Shown: positions 6,212 through 6,350 of the stretch, in pieces
How positions within the stretch are numbered: position 1 is the stretch's first letter
Layout of the letters: every line of letters starts with the position of its first letter
Position numbers and translations under genes: made by a program
NCBI GenBank assembly: GCA_024277695.1
Contig: JAJRUR010000093.1
Coordinates: 1 to 6,350, forward strand
Source: Bacteroidota bacterium
GTDB taxonomy: Bacteria; Bacteroidota; Bacteroidia; Chitinophagales; Saprospiraceae
Direction: 5' to 3'
Length of the DNA: 6,350 bases
Notes under the pieces: model-generated
Database searches by the model: none
The model's input: only the letters and a program-made list of their open reading frames with translations
Told to the model about the DNA's origin: nothing

Positions 6212-6291
6212 AACACTTGCTAACACTAGCCCCTGCATCAGACTGAATATTTTTTTTGATACAATATCACTAGTCTTTAGGATTAATATAC

Positions 6292-6320
6292 TATATTTGC
6301 GCTCCCATTGGATAAATTTG
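6292..6320 (+). promoter_or_regulatory. Two candidate -7 elements before the last gene
   Basis: Two matches to TAnnTTTG lie in tandem: TATATTTG (6292-6299, followed by CGC) and TAAATTTG (6313-6320). They lie 43 and 22 bases upstream of the ATG at 6343. Neither has a clear TTG at the -33 distance. The first has the TTTGC context that is frequent in this phylum and is the more likely one. Confidence 0.42.
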
Positions 6321-6342
6321 GGCAATTACAAATCAGATTATT

Positions 6343-6350
6343 ATGAAACG
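6343..6350 (+). CDS. Start of a rightward gene, cut by the window edge (possibly ribosomal protein L34)
   Basis: Only ATG AAA CG is visible, preceded by an A/T-rich leader and promoter-like octamers. If the third codon is CGN, it is Arg, giving MKR. Ribosomal protein L34 (rpmH) of Bacteroidota begins MKRTFQP, which fits, but two and two-thirds codons cannot identify a gene. Confidence 0.4.

Noticed and set aside
6212..6260. Intrinsic terminator after rho (GCTA-ACAC-TAGC hairpin and a T8 tract at 6250-6257)
   Set aside because: The 4-bp stem at 6219-6230 is weak and lies about 20 bases from the T tract; directly before the tract only TCAG-A-CTGA is seen, whose one-base loop cannot form.

Overview
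The window looks like a chromosomal segment of a Bacteroidota bacterium. Four things suggest this: a Rho with a long polar insertion and the P-loop form QPKTGKT, a SerS that begins MLQ and ends in VPYCGFDRI, a type IIA topoisomerase A-subunit tail with the VKGWKAAGNKLS signature, and several matches to the phylum's -7 promoter element TAnnTTTG. A member of Saprospirales/Chitinophagales is my best guess from overall resemblance, but the sequence does not prove it.

Layout from left to right. The first 305 bases are the 3' end of a rightward topoisomerase IV (ParC/GyrA-type) gene. Convergent to it is a leftward pair: a YugP-like membrane zinc peptidase (995-1672) followed by frr, ribosome recycling factor (375-938). 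Divergent from the peptidase is a rightward Rpn/PDDEXK_2-type nuclease gene (1799-2836). It carries seven in-frame 21-bp repeats that encode a charged heptad linker in front of a C-terminal helix-turn-helix-like tail. That gene runs head-on into leftward serS (2839-4119), with only 2 bases between the stop codons. A 427-base region between the serS start and rho holds likely divergent promoters and a leader without a convincing gene. Then comes rightward rho (4547-6211, 554 aa). The last 8 bases are the start of another rightward gene (ATG AAA CG), possibly rpmH, preceded by two -7-like octamers.

Most of the window is core information processing: DNA topology, translation termination and recycling, tRNA charging, and transcription termination. 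The one accessory gene is the Rpn-like nuclease between the peptidase and serS. The two most interesting signals are both regulatory or architectural. One is the possibility that the Rpn gene encodes a second, C-terminal small protein from an internal start, as described for E. coli Rpn systems. The other is a long, partly C-rich leader in front of rho that could serve autoregulation. Neither is proven by sequence alone. I did not find a clearly new multi-gene system.
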